A stretch of 64,000 nt of DNA from UBA5078 sp051252515 (lineage in GTDB: Bacteria > Pseudomonadota > Gammaproteobacteria > Pseudomonadales > Pseudohongiellaceae): NCBI GenBank assembly GCA_051252515.1, contig JBPOFS010000004.1, positions 259,820 through 323,819 of the forward strand, read 5' to 3'. The stretch's first letter is position 1. Each line of letters begins with the position of its first letter. A model generated the notes under the pieces. That model made no database searches, was not told where the DNA came from, and was given only the letters and a program-made list of their open reading frames with translations. Shown here piece by piece: positions 8,451 to 16,346 of this stretch. Position numbers and translations under genes: made by a program.

Positions 8451-9583
8451 ACCGTTACCACTGGTCGCGTTAATGAAAGCAGAAGCTTAGGACGCAAGCG
8501 AATCCCTACCATCGAACCGCCAAACGCACAGACGAACCACGCCCAGCCATGAAGACTTCCTGTTGAGATACCGCTAAAGAATGCGCCAACATTACAACCA
8601 AAGGCCACCCTTGCACTATATCCCAACACAACACCCGCCACGATAATGACAAGCCAACTCAATGGCGTAATAGGCGCTACCTGTTGCGCCGGCTCTTTTC
8701 GCCATCGCAACACGATAAAGGCACCTAAAATCAACCCAATATTGGTCAATGACGTCACATCCGTTAACAATGACTGTTGGAGACGCTGAGCATGCGCTGG
8801 CGCCCCCCAAAACACATCACTGGATAGATCCACACCCGTGGCGGCGACGACTTTCGCGCCCCATAACCCGAGCCCGTACACGACCCCCCACGATTGCCCC
8901 GCAATGACCAAATTCAGCACAGCCAATCCGGCTAATAAAGATGCGGCTAGCAACAAACGTCTACCAGGCATGCGCTTGCCAGGCAGCGCGCGCCAACGCA
9001 CCAACGCGCCGACCAGAGCCAATCCAAGCAATGTAACAAGCAAGCCAGGGGCGTTGCCAAACAGACCTTGCAGCGTATAGGTCGGCAAAGAACCTAGAGA
9101 GGTCCACCATGCCAAATGCAGGCTGCCTAGAAAACTACCAAGAACAAACCCAATGAGAGCGATAGCGGCAATGACATTACCACTGCCCGCATTAACGAGC
9201 GTTCCTGAGCCGCATCCCATCACGATCTGCATACACACACCAAAGATGAAAGCCGCCCCTAACATCGCTAGACCGATAGGAGCATAGGCTCCATCGAGCT
9301 CATCGGGAAATGCAGCAAGAAGTGGGAATATACAAAGGGCGGTAAGGGCGATCGCGAGCAACTGTGCACTAAGACCACGACCATCTCGGTCAGTCACTAT
9401 GGCTCGCCAAGGACCCGTGAACCCAAACCGAAGGCCTTCCAGCACAAAGCCAAAACCAAGCCCTACAAGCATTAAAAAGGCTGAACGAGGGCCGGCTACT
9501 GCGAATGTAGCGAACACCAGCAGCATGCTAAACAACACTAAACCTAGGCGTCGTTGAGCAATACCGGTTTTTGGCTTGCCCAT
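8447..9583 (-). CDS. YeeE/YedE (TsuA-like) family sulfur-compound transporter
   Basis: 378-residue polytopic inner-membrane protein with about ten hydrophobic segments. It carries the two family signature loops, GCGSGTLVNAGSGN and AFGCNVGAFFSGISTGS. Their cysteines are the residues that relay thiosulfate in TsuA/YeeE. The upstream rhodanese stop is 3 bases away, and the downstream small gene overlaps by 4 bases, so the three form an operon. Transport of thiosulfate or a related sulfane-sulfur compound is the likely role, judging by family and by the rhodanese partner. Confidence 0.9.
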   Translation of the reverse strand: MGKPKTGIAQRRLGLVLFSMLLVFATFAVAGPRSAFLMLVGLGFGFVLEGLRFGFTGPWRAIVTDRDGRGLSAQLLAIALTALCIFPLLAAFPDELDGAYAPIGLAMLGAAFIFGVCMQIVMGCGSGTLVNAGSGNVIAAIALIGFVLGSFLGSLHLAWWTSLGSLPTYTLQGLFGNAPGLLVTLLGLALVGALVRWRALPGKRMPGRRLLLAASLLAGLAVLNLVIAGQSWGVVYGLGLWGAKVVAATGVDLSSDVFWGAPAHAQRLQQSLLTDVTSLTNIGLILGAFIVLRWRKEPAQQVAPITPLSWLVIIVAGVVLGYSARVAFGCNVGAFFSGISTGSLHGWAWFVCAFGGSMVGIRLRPKLLLSLTRPVVTV

Positions 9584-9586
9584 GAA

Positions 9587-10537
9587 TTAAGCTCCAAGCA
9601 AATTTCCGACCCAATCAGTCGTCATTTTCCAATAGTGCTTTAGTCGGTTTGGTTCATTGTCCATTGGTCTATCGGCCATGCTCCATTCCGTCATGCTTTC
9701 GGCATACAGTTTCGTATTAGGGATACCCTGAAGTTCACTCATGATGAACCAATTAATCGCCGCAAGGTGACCCGTGTTACAGAAAGAGATAGTGACTGCG
9801 GCAGGCTGTTGCGTCTGAGCAGCCAGTATTGAACTCACTTGAGCAGGCGGCTTTACCCGGCTGCCCTCGAACAGACTAGTAAAACTAAGATTTCCTGCGC
9901 CTTTAATAGTGCCAGGACGAGCACTAGAGGATTGCAAACCTTCATAGAAATCAGATGTCCGCGCATCAATCAGGCGCGTGCTATCGTTCTCCAATAGCGT
10001 TTCGATCTCTTGCGTCTTTACTCGCCATTGATCACTCCACTGCGGCTGAAAACCTGAGGCGGCAACCATGTTTGCCTGAGTACTTACGGGCAGATTAGCG
10101 CCAGCCCAACCTTCAAACCCACCATTGAGAAGCGCGAGATTTTTAATGCCAAGGGATTTTAGTGTCCAATAGGTTCTTGCCGCCGCGCCAAAATCGGCCG
10201 AGTTTGATCCAGCATGAACGATCACAACAGGAGTGTCCGCATTCACACCTAATTTCTGCACCACTGAGCTTAATATCTCTAGAGAGCTTACGGCACCAGG
10301 GTTTTCTCGCGGACCACGAAATTGCGCATAGGGCGCCGAGATCGCGCCAGGAATGTGCCCAGCGTCGTAATCCCCAGTGACATGAAGAATGCGAACATCC
10401 GGAGTGGCTGCCAAAATATTGGCCAATTGTGCGGGCTCTAATAACACCGTCCATCCTTGCGGAGCGGCAGCAGCAGAAAGCGGAAGGGAGAGAAAGGTAA
10501 CCAAAATCGATAGACATAACCGTGTCAACATACTCAT
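9587..10537 (-). CDS. Periplasmic tandem-rhodanese sulfurtransferase (SseA-like)
   Basis: 316 residues with a signal peptide (1-25, cleaved near AAAAP). There are two rhodanese domains: a non-catalytic N-terminal one (about 35-150, with no active-site Cys) and a C-terminal one (about 175-290) with active-site C253 in SFCNTGHLAA. This is the thiosulfate/mercaptopyruvate sulfurtransferase layout, moving sulfane sulfur to an acceptor. It heads the operon with the YeeE/YedE permease. A sulfurtransferase in the periplasm beside a thiosulfate-type permease suggests joint uptake or processing of sulfane sulfur. Confidence 0.87.
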   Translation of the reverse strand: MSMLTRLCLSILVTFLSLPLSAAAAPQGWTVLLEPAQLANILAATPDVRILHVTGDYDAGHIPGAISAPYAQFRGPRENPGAVSSLEILSSVVQKLGVNADTPVVIVHAGSNSADFGAAARTYWTLKSLGIKNLALLNGGFEGWAGANLPVSTQANMVAASGFQPQWSDQWRVKTQEIETLLENDSTRLIDARTSDFYEGLQSSSARPGTIKGAGNLSFTSLFEGSRVKPPAQVSSILAAQTQQPAAVTISFCNTGHLAAINWFIMSELQGIPNTKLYAESMTEWSMADRPMDNEPNRLKHYWKMTTDWVGNLLGA

Positions 10538-10624
10538 ACAACCACTTCCTCAATTTGCGATTTCTAATCTGATAATAAAGTGCGCTATTTGTACTCCGAC
10601 ATTGCTCTAAGTGCAAGTTTTCAG

Positions 10625-10659
10625 TAGGAATTACGATTTTTTATTAACGTGAATTCCTA
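10625..10659. repeat. Inverted repeat in the 10.5-10.8 kb intergenic region
   Basis: TAGGAATT (10625-10632) and AATTCCTA (10652-10659) face each other around an AT-rich loop, with ACG/CGT extending the pairing inside. It lies between the divergent rhodanese and GNAT genes. It could be an operator or a cruciform; there is no T run to make it a clear terminator. The rest of this 230-base gap shows nothing else. Confidence 0.45.
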
Positions 10660-10770
10660 GTAACAACGTATCCCATAAACATCAAATATCTTTGCCAATA
10701 GATCATTTGTGAGATTACACTTCGCGCTCCCGTGTATTAGCATTGCCTTTAAAAACAGAGTTCTTAGAGC

Positions 10771-11259
10771 ATGATTAGTTCCGCCTCTGCAGCCGATGCT
10801 GCACAAATATGCACAATCTATAACCACTACATCGACACAAGCGTCATTAGTTTTGAGACTGTTGCAGTAACGCCGACTGAGATGAAGAAACGCATGTCGC
10901 AAAGCCAGCAACGTCAATTGCCATGGCTCGTAGCGAAAAACGGCGACACAGTACTTGGCTATGCCTATGCCTCACAATGGAAAGCCCGGCAGGCTTATTA
11001 TAATAGCGTCGAGATCACGGTCTATCTCGCACCAGAGACACACGCTAAAGGAGTGGGTAGCGCGTTATACCAAGCGCTATTTGAGGAATTAGAGGCACTT
11101 GATGTCCACGCGGTGTTGGCTTGTATCGCCTTGCCCAATGCACAAAGTGTCGCCTTGCATGAAAAGTTTGGAATGCGCAAAGTAGCCCACTTCGAGCAAG
11201 TGGGGTTTAAGTTCGATCGTTGGCTCGATGTAGGCTACTGGCAAGTTAATTTAAAATAA
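10771..11259 (+). CDS. GNAT N-acetyltransferase, phosphinothricin acetyltransferase/MnaT-like
   Basis: 162 residues, with the full GNAT fold of the PAT subfamily. Visible features are the N-terminal AAQICTIYNHYIDTSVISFE segment, WLVAKNGDTVLGYAYASQWK, the acetyl-CoA loop ETHAKGVGSALYQAL and NAQSVALHEKFGM before the last strand. Members acetylate L-methionine sulfoximine, phosphinothricin or methionine derivatives in the cytoplasm. The actual substrate here is unknown. It is a single gene, convergent with the PepSY gene, with 6 bases between their ends. Confidence 0.9.
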   Translation: MISSASAADAAQICTIYNHYIDTSVISFETVAVTPTEMKKRMSQSQQRQLPWLVAKNGDTVLGYAYASQWKARQAYYNSVEITVYLAPETHAKGVGSALYQALFEELEALDVHAVLACIALPNAQSVALHEKFGMRKVAHFEQVGFKFDRWLDVGYWQVNLK

Positions 11260-11265
11260 CATCGC

Positions 11266-12423
11266 CTATTCGGCAGTTTTGAGTGTCGATGTCATATTCT
11301 TCGGTTTACGAATGCGCCCAAGCCACCGTGCAAATCGACGCCACGCAAGGGCAAACCCAGTCCACACCATCAGAATCGATGTGAACGAAACGATTCCTGC
11401 GACCGTTTGCCCAATCACTCCCAATGCTTCACCGGTATGCAGGAAACGAACCCAAGAACGAGCTTGTCGACCACCACTGAGCTGTGAAAATGGCACCCAA
11501 GACACCTCTTCTCCCGTGTAGGCATTGAGGCTCAATGAATGTCGTTTTTGTGGTTGCCCACCATTGCCTTCGTCTATAGAAATATCAACAGTGCGCGCAT
11601 CAGCATCTGGAACAGTGATTGTCATCGTTTGCCACGCTGTAGAGTATTGTTGTGCATTCGCGAGCGCGTCTGCCAACGGTAGCACTTGTCCATTCACCGG
11701 GACTTCCACGCGGACATCTTGCTCTGTACTAGCACCACGCTGCGGAGGCTCTTCCCCAGCTAAACGATAAACAAGCGCATTGGCCCATGAATAATTAAAC
11801 ACCACTGCCGTGGCAACGATCACGACAAGAGGAATGGCGGACCAAAAACCAAATACATGATGCCAATTGAAATCGCGCGCTTGCCCAGAAGTAGCATTGG
11901 GATGAAACCAAAGACGCAACCGCATGGTGCTCTTACGATAGATCGCCGGTAACCAGAGGTAAATGCCACTCACTATGAGAAACAGGAACATTAAGTTCGA
12001 GATCCCTGTGACGGCACGAGCATTCGCCCGGCCTTCACCAGAGACATTGAACCAACGATGCCATGCCGTTACTGTCGAGAAGAACGAATCTACTGCATCG
12101 CTATGAGGCTCATAAACCTCACCTGAGTAAGGATTAACCACCACTTGGCCTGAGCGCCCTTGGCGCAGCACGACAGGGGCACGAGGGTCTTGCGCGATCG
12201 TGACACTTTGCGGTGTAAAGGTATCACTGCTTGCCTGCTCGATCAGAGACTCGATAGGCATGGCGCTACGCCCGTCGCTATCGGCGAAATAGGCTTGATC
12301 TTCCCATGCCAGAATTTGACGCTCATAAGTTAAAATTACGCCAGTGACAGACATCATCAGCACCACTACCCCAGCCGCTACACCGCAAATCAAATGTAGC
12401 CAAAATACTGCTTTCCTGATCAT
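11266..12423 (-). CDS. PepSY-domain (PepSY_TM) inner-membrane protein
   Basis: 385 residues from ATG 12423; an in-frame TTG at 12483 would place the Fur-like box inside the gene, so it is rejected. Four membrane segments are visible, near residues 6-30, 140-165, 190-215 and 340-365. The N-terminal HLICGVAAGVVVLMMSVTGV helix, WHRWFNVSGEGRANARAVTG and the HTGEALGVIGQTVAGIVS helix are typical of the PepSY-TM family. Some members are siderophore-iron or ferric reductase components. The His residues in the helices could bind haem. Proximity to a Fur-like box supports an iron-related role. Confidence 0.85.
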   Translation of the reverse strand: MIRKAVFWLHLICGVAAGVVVLMMSVTGVILTYERQILAWEDQAYFADSDGRSAMPIESLIEQASSDTFTPQSVTIAQDPRAPVVLRQGRSGQVVVNPYSGEVYEPHSDAVDSFFSTVTAWHRWFNVSGEGRANARAVTGISNLMFLFLIVSGIYLWLPAIYRKSTMRLRLWFHPNATSGQARDFNWHHVFGFWSAIPLVVIVATAVVFNYSWANALVYRLAGEEPPQRGASTEQDVRVEVPVNGQVLPLADALANAQQYSTAWQTMTITVPDADARTVDISIDEGNGGQPQKRHSLSLNAYTGEEVSWVPFSQLSGGRQARSWVRFLHTGEALGVIGQTVAGIVSFTSILMVWTGFALAWRRFARWLGRIRKPKNMTSTLKTAE

Positions 12424-12453
12424 CGCCTCAATACCACTTTGCAAATAATTCGC

Positions 12454-12472
12454 AATGATAATTATTCTTATT
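12454..12472 (-). promoter_or_regulatory. Fur-box-like operator upstream of the PepSY gene
   Basis: AATAAGAATAATTATCATT on the minus strand matches 13 of 19 positions of the canonical Fur box (GATAATGATAATCATTATC) and is quasi-palindromic. It lies 31 bases upstream of the PepSY start codon, where repressor binding would block transcription. Match count is by eye. Confidence 0.65.
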
Positions 12473-12581
12473 ACGTTTTGCAAGAAAGGTAGGTCTTTTC
12501 AGTTAGCCATTGCTCGTGGTGTACTAGAGAGGTCTATCTATGAAAAACCACGAACATGACCACATTGTATAGAGGCCAAGC

Positions 12582-14606
12582 ATGACCGTCGGAGCAAAAA
12601 CACTGAGAACCTTAGGCATGCTAATACTAGGCCTTTGTCCTTTAATAACGTTTGCAGAGGTTGATAGACTGGAGATACAGAGCCGAGAAACATTAGGCGA
12701 TGTCGACAGCCCAATCCAATACGAGAAAATCACTGGCAAAGCTTTTTATACGCTGCAATCGAACACTCCCGCAAACCAACGAATCACCGATATTTCTCTT
12801 GCCCCACGCAATGCACAAGGCTTGGTTGAGTTCTCGACAGACTTCGAGCTGCTGCTTCCCACTAAAGGCCCGCGCAGCGATACCCTGCTTTATTCCGTCA
12901 ATAACCGTGGCAATAGCAGCCTGGCCCCTGAGCGCACACTGGATGACCCGCTCAGTCGTCGGGGGTACACCTATCTCGTCACTGGCTGGATAAACGAGCT
13001 CGAGCCTCGCGCTGGACGTCTGCGTTTAGACGCACCCATAGTCACTAGGGGCGACACCCCTGTCACCGGCCTTGTGCGTTACGAGATCATCGTCAATCGT
13101 CCTGAAAATAATGTAAATATCGCTGGAGACTATCATTTAGCGTATGCCCCGAGTGATAGAGGAATGGGCGAAGCCACGCTCAGCAAACGCATCAACCAGC
13201 TAGACCCCAGAGAAGACATCCCTCGAGACCAATATAGCTTTTCTATCGTGCCTGTAGAGGGAGCCACCCAAGTGAACGTCCAGCTAGTATTAGAGGGTGG
13301 CCTCGAACCTGGAGTGATTTACGAACTCATTTATGAGGCGAAAGACCCCGTGCTTGCTGGTGCGGGTCTTGCCGCCATCCGTGACATAGTCTCGTTATTG
13401 CGCCATGGCACTAGCAATCACACACTGGCAACCCAGCTAGAAACGCTCAATATTCCGGAAATCGAATATACAGTCGCATGGGGAAACTCTCAAAGCGGAC
13501 GACTCTTACGTCAGTTTATCTATCAAGGATTTAATGAAGACCTGAACGGACAACGCGTATTCGACGGCGTCGTTCCTGTCATTGCGGGGGCAGGCTTTGG
13601 CATGTTCAATACTCGTTTTGCGATGCCGACACGCACGAATGGTCAACATGAAAATCTACTTTACCCTAACGATTACTTCCCCTTTACCTATGGCGACAGT
13701 ACAGACCCATACAGTGGTCGTATCGACGGCATTCTGCATCAATCGCGCCTGAGCAACACCGAACCGAAAGTGATGCACATTCAAACGTCTAATGAATACT
13801 GGGTAAGAGGTGGCTCTCTCGCCCACACAGACCCAATGGGGACTCATGACGCCGACATCCCAGACAATGTCCGATTTTACACTATTGGCGGCTCTGCACA
13901 CAGCTCTGGCGATGGAGCTCCTAGCCTCAACAGAGGCCTAGGGCAGTTATTAAACAATCACAATGTGTGGAGCCCCATTGCCAACTCACTTCTTGTGGCC
14001 ATGGTGGAATGGGTTAGCGACGACACCCCGCCCCCTGCTAGTCGTTACCCCAAAATTGAAAATCATACTCTCGTCCCCGCCCACCTTGATGATAGCGCCA
14101 TCAATCCGGCTGCATGGCGAGCTATTCCTGGATACGCTCATCCCAAAGCTATATATCAAGTGGGGAACGCTGATTTTGGCGATGAATTCCTAAGCAAAGG
14201 CATCATCTCGCGCCAAGCCATGTTTACCAACGAGTGGTATCAAGCGCTAGTACCTTCCGTCAATCGCGATAACAATGACATTTCAAGCAATACCATTCTT
14301 CCGCCTCTGACGGCAGCTCCCCTTGGCACCTTTGTGCCTTGGAATTTACGTCGACCAGAGACGGGGGCCAGTACAGAGCTCGCGCGCCTAGCCGGTGGCT
14401 ATATCCCCTTTGCTAGAACCATTGCGCAAGCACAACATAACCGTGACCCAAGGCCAGCGTTAATGAAACGTTATAGTGATGCTCAGGAATACTTAATCCA
14501 GTACGAACGCGCTACTGAGGAGTTGATTGCACAAGGGTATCTATTGCCTGAGTTCAAGGCATTTCTGCTCGAACTGGCGCAGCGTAATCTGGGAGTTTTG
14601 CAATAA
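12582..14606 (+). CDS. Secreted alpha/beta-hydrolase-domain protein (Abhydrolase_10 type)
   Basis: 674 residues with an N-terminal signal peptide (about 1-25, ending ITFAE). The N-terminal half is beta-rich (LLYSVNNRGNSSLAPERT). The hydrolase core carries the nucleophile elbow AWGNSQSGRLLRQF, with S303 as likely nucleophile, and a histidine in TIGGSAHSSGDGAP. The layout matches the large periplasmic alpha/beta hydrolase domain family (PF20091 type), whose substrates are not established. It stands alone, and its 3' end faces the DUF3820 gene. Confidence 0.8.
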   Translation: MTVGAKTLRTLGMLILGLCPLITFAEVDRLEIQSRETLGDVDSPIQYEKITGKAFYTLQSNTPANQRITDISLAPRNAQGLVEFSTDFELLLPTKGPRSDTLLYSVNNRGNSSLAPERTLDDPLSRRGYTYLVTGWINELEPRAGRLRLDAPIVTRGDTPVTGLVRYEIIVNRPENNVNIAGDYHLAYAPSDRGMGEATLSKRINQLDPREDIPRDQYSFSIVPVEGATQVNVQLVLEGGLEPGVIYELIYEAKDPVLAGAGLAAIRDIVSLLRHGTSNHTLATQLETLNIPEIEYTVAWGNSQSGRLLRQFIYQGFNEDLNGQRVFDGVVPVIAGAGFGMFNTRFAMPTRTNGQHENLLYPNDYFPFTYGDSTDPYSGRIDGILHQSRLSNTEPKVMHIQTSNEYWVRGGSLAHTDPMGTHDADIPDNVRFYTIGGSAHSSGDGAPSLNRGLGQLLNNHNVWSPIANSLLVAMVEWVSDDTPPPASRYPKIENHTLVPAHLDDSAINPAAWRAIPGYAHPKAIYQVGNADFGDEFLSKGIISRQAMFTNEWYQALVPSVNRDNNDISSNTILPPLTAAPLGTFVPWNLRRPETGASTELARLAGGYIPFARTIAQAQHNRDPRPALMKRYSDAQEYLIQYERATEELIAQGYLLPEFKAFLLELAQRNLGVLQ

Positions 14607-14608
14607 AA

Positions 14609-14623
14609 GTGCCGAAATGGCAC
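14609..14623. terminator. Weak hairpin between convergent genes
   Basis: GTGCC-GAAAT-GGCAC, a 5-bp stem in the 31-base gap between the alpha/beta hydrolase and DUF3820 stops. There is no T tract on either side. The location suits a terminator, but the structure is marginal. Confidence 0.35.
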
Positions 14624-14637
14624 AGGAGGATTCAGCG

Positions 14638-14865
14638 CTATTTTCTAGCCACCGATTTTTCTAGAAGTGGTTCGAGCAGGGTTTCGATTCCGTTAACTTT
14701 TATTTCATGCATAAGCGCTAACTGCTTACCAAGCTTTGTCGCAGGGAATCCCTGCTTGCTGAACCACACAAGATAAGGTTCCGGCAATTCTAGCAACTTA
14801 AGCCCTCGGTATTTTCCATAAGGCATCGTTTGATTGATTGCGTCTAAAAGCACTTGTTCATTCAT
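14638..14865 (-). CDS. DUF3820 family protein
   Basis: 75 residues with the family core MPYGKYRGLKLLELPEPYLV followed by WFSKQGFPATKLGKQLAL. These are small cytoplasmic proteins with no settled function. It starts 9 bases after the DUF2164 gene, so the two are cotranscribed and probably read from the rnk promoter. Confidence 0.85.
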   Translation of the reverse strand: MNEQVLLDAINQTMPYGKYRGLKLLELPEPYLVWFSKQGFPATKLGKQLALMHEIKVNGIETLLEPLLEKSVARK

Positions 14866-14874
14866 AACAAACCA

Positions 14875-15129
14875 TTAGCGTTGCAGCTGTGTTTCTCGCT
14901 CTAACTCCAATATGGAGTCCGCGACATCATCTAGCTTGCTAGTTAAAATCGTTTGAGCATCGTAAAGGCCTCGATTGTAAAAAAACGCGCCAACTTGCTC
15001 CGAAAAAAAATCTAAAAGAAACTCCGCATCGAACTGTCCAATCTCTTGATCCATTTCTTTTTCAAAGTAACGCTGTACTTTCGCGACAATGAGGGCTTTT
15101 TCCGCATCAGTAAATTTTATGTCCGCCAT
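14875..15129 (-). CDS. DUF2164 family protein
   Basis: 84 residues. The start is ATG 15129, giving the family-standard beginning MADIKFTDAEKALIVAKVQ. A longer frame from 15216 adds 29 Cys/Ser-rich residues with no ribosome binding site. The signature FDAEFLLDFFSEQVGAFFYN, then RGLYDAQTIL, is complete. The function is unknown. It sits between rnk and DUF3820 on the same strand, 91 bases after rnk. Confidence 0.87.
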   Translation of the reverse strand: MADIKFTDAEKALIVAKVQRYFEKEMDQEIGQFDAEFLLDFFSEQVGAFFYNRGLYDAQTILTSKLDDVADSILELERETQLQR

Positions 15130-15220
15130 GTCCGTAATCGATTCCTTGCTTGTATTTGCAATACCTACTTCAGTAGGTTGTGACGCGATCGCTCTGACTG
15201 CGTCACAACAACTCATCTAA

Positions 15221-15634
15221 TTAACGATGAAACTCACCTGCACGCTCAGGTTGGTATGTCACTTCCTCAACGCGCACTTTCAGCATGCCAACACCTGGTT
15301 TTGGCCACTGAATTGAATCACCCTCTGAAAGCCCAATCATCGCACTGCCAACAGGGGCCAGAATAGAGATTTTACTTCCTGATGTGTCGACATCCTTTGG
15401 GTACACTAATGTCATGCAAAACTCTTCGTCTGAAGACTCCACTTTGAAACGCACAGTCGAATTCATAGTCACCAATGTCGGCGGCACCGCATGGGGATCG
15501 ACTAGTTTCGCTCTAGACAGCTCCTCTTCTAGGCTTTCCGCTACCTTGCTTGAGCTTAATGGCAACCCATCGATGATCTTTTCGAGTCTTTCAGCATCTA
15601 GGGTTGATATCATGACATTCGGTTTCTTGTTCAT
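15221..15634 (-). CDS. rnk: Nucleoside diphosphate kinase regulator (Rnk)
   Basis: 137 residues from ATG 15634 (GAGAG/TAGGA upstream). An N-terminal helical region (10-45) precedes a GreA/GreB-like C-terminal FKBP-fold domain with VTMNSTVRFK, TLVYPKDVDTSGSKISILAP and VGSAMIGLSEGDSIQWPKPG. Rnk binds RNA polymerase and affects NDP kinase levels and other regulation. It is the first gene of a small leftward operon. Confidence 0.9.
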   Translation of the reverse strand: MNKKPNVMISTLDAERLEKIIDGLPLSSSKVAESLEEELSRAKLVDPHAVPPTLVTMNSTVRFKVESSDEEFCMTLVYPKDVDTSGSKISILAPVGSAMIGLSEGDSIQWPKPGVGMLKVRVEEVTYQPERAGEFHR

Positions 15635-15783
15635 TCCTACTCTCGTTAATTTAAAAAATGAAGTGCGCTGGTCGATTACTCGCCACACCAATATGCGACG
15701 AAATAATAATCGACGAACTTAGCTCGATAATGGCATTGCCATTCACTGGAAGTCAATTGAAATACTTGAAGAAAAAGCTCTGT

Positions 15784-16098
15784 CTACGCGCTCAATCGTA
15801 ACCCAATAATTCCGATCATAATCGCGAAGATACTGAGCATACGTGGCGCACTAGCAGGCTCTCCTAGAAACGCGACACCTATAATGGCTGTGCCTACAGC
15901 GCCTATCCCTACCCACACTGCGTAAGCCGTGCCCACGGGTAAAGAACGCATTGCGATACTTAATAGATACAAGCTAGCACCCATAGCCGCAAGCGTTAAA
16001 AGACTTGGCCAAAAACGTGTAAAGCTTTCGGTATATTTCAAGCCAACAGCCCACACAACCTCTAGCAAACCAGCCACTAAAACGATAACCCAGATCAT
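15784..16098 (-). CDS. gdx: Guanidinium exporter, small multidrug resistance family (Gdx/SugE)
   Basis: 104 residues and four membrane helices, the standard SMR size. The Gdx subgroup is shown by GLLEVVWAVGLKYTESFTRF, with the essential glutamate (E13) in helix 1, and by SLPVGTAYAVWVGIGAVGTA in helix 3. These match SugE/Gdx rather than EmrE. It works as an antiparallel dimer exporting guanidinium in exchange for protons. The ribosome binding site AGGA lies 8 bases before the ATG, just past the proximal hairpin of the guanidine-II riboswitch, so expression should rise when guanidinium accumulates. Confidence 0.94.
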   Translation of the reverse strand: MIWVIVLVAGLLEVVWAVGLKYTESFTRFWPSLLTLAAMGASLYLLSIAMRSLPVGTAYAVWVGIGAVGTAIIGVAFLGEPASAPRMLSIFAIMIGIIGLRLSA

Positions 16099-16115
16099 AC
16101 GATATCCTGTATTGT

Positions 16116-16158
16116 CGGGTCGTCCCGCTAATTAACTACAGTACAAGGGTCGTCCCCT
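16116..16158 (-). promoter_or_regulatory. Guanidine-II (mini-ykkC) riboswitch
   Basis: Two short hairpins with identical ACGA tetraloops precede gdx on the minus strand. The distal stem is AGGGG/CCCTT-type (16145-16158), and the proximal stem is CGGG/CCCG (16116-16127). They are separated by a 17-base AT-rich linker. Paired stem-loops with ACGR loops are the defining structure of the guanidine-II class, in which loop-loop contact around guanidinium frees the ribosome binding site. The gene behind it is the expected target, a guanidinium exporter. Found by eye; both loops and stems were checked base by base. Confidence 0.93.
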
Positions 16159-16346
16159 AACTAGAGGGCGTACGTTAACATAGAGTGACCGCGGTTGGTC
16201 AAGAGGCTAAAGCGTACTTCAGAATCGTTTCCATCGCGGCAATACCGCGTCCAAACACCGACATCAATATTAAGAGAGCGAAGGAACCAGGCCTTTTTCT
16301 AAAAAGGTTAAAATGCCCCCTTTCACTCTACTCCCCTATAAATCAC

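Noticed and set aside
16286..16312. CCTTTTT/AAAAAGG hairpin after matB as a terminator
   Set aside because: The loop is about two bases and the stem is nearly all A-T with no U tract after it. It is not stable enough to call.
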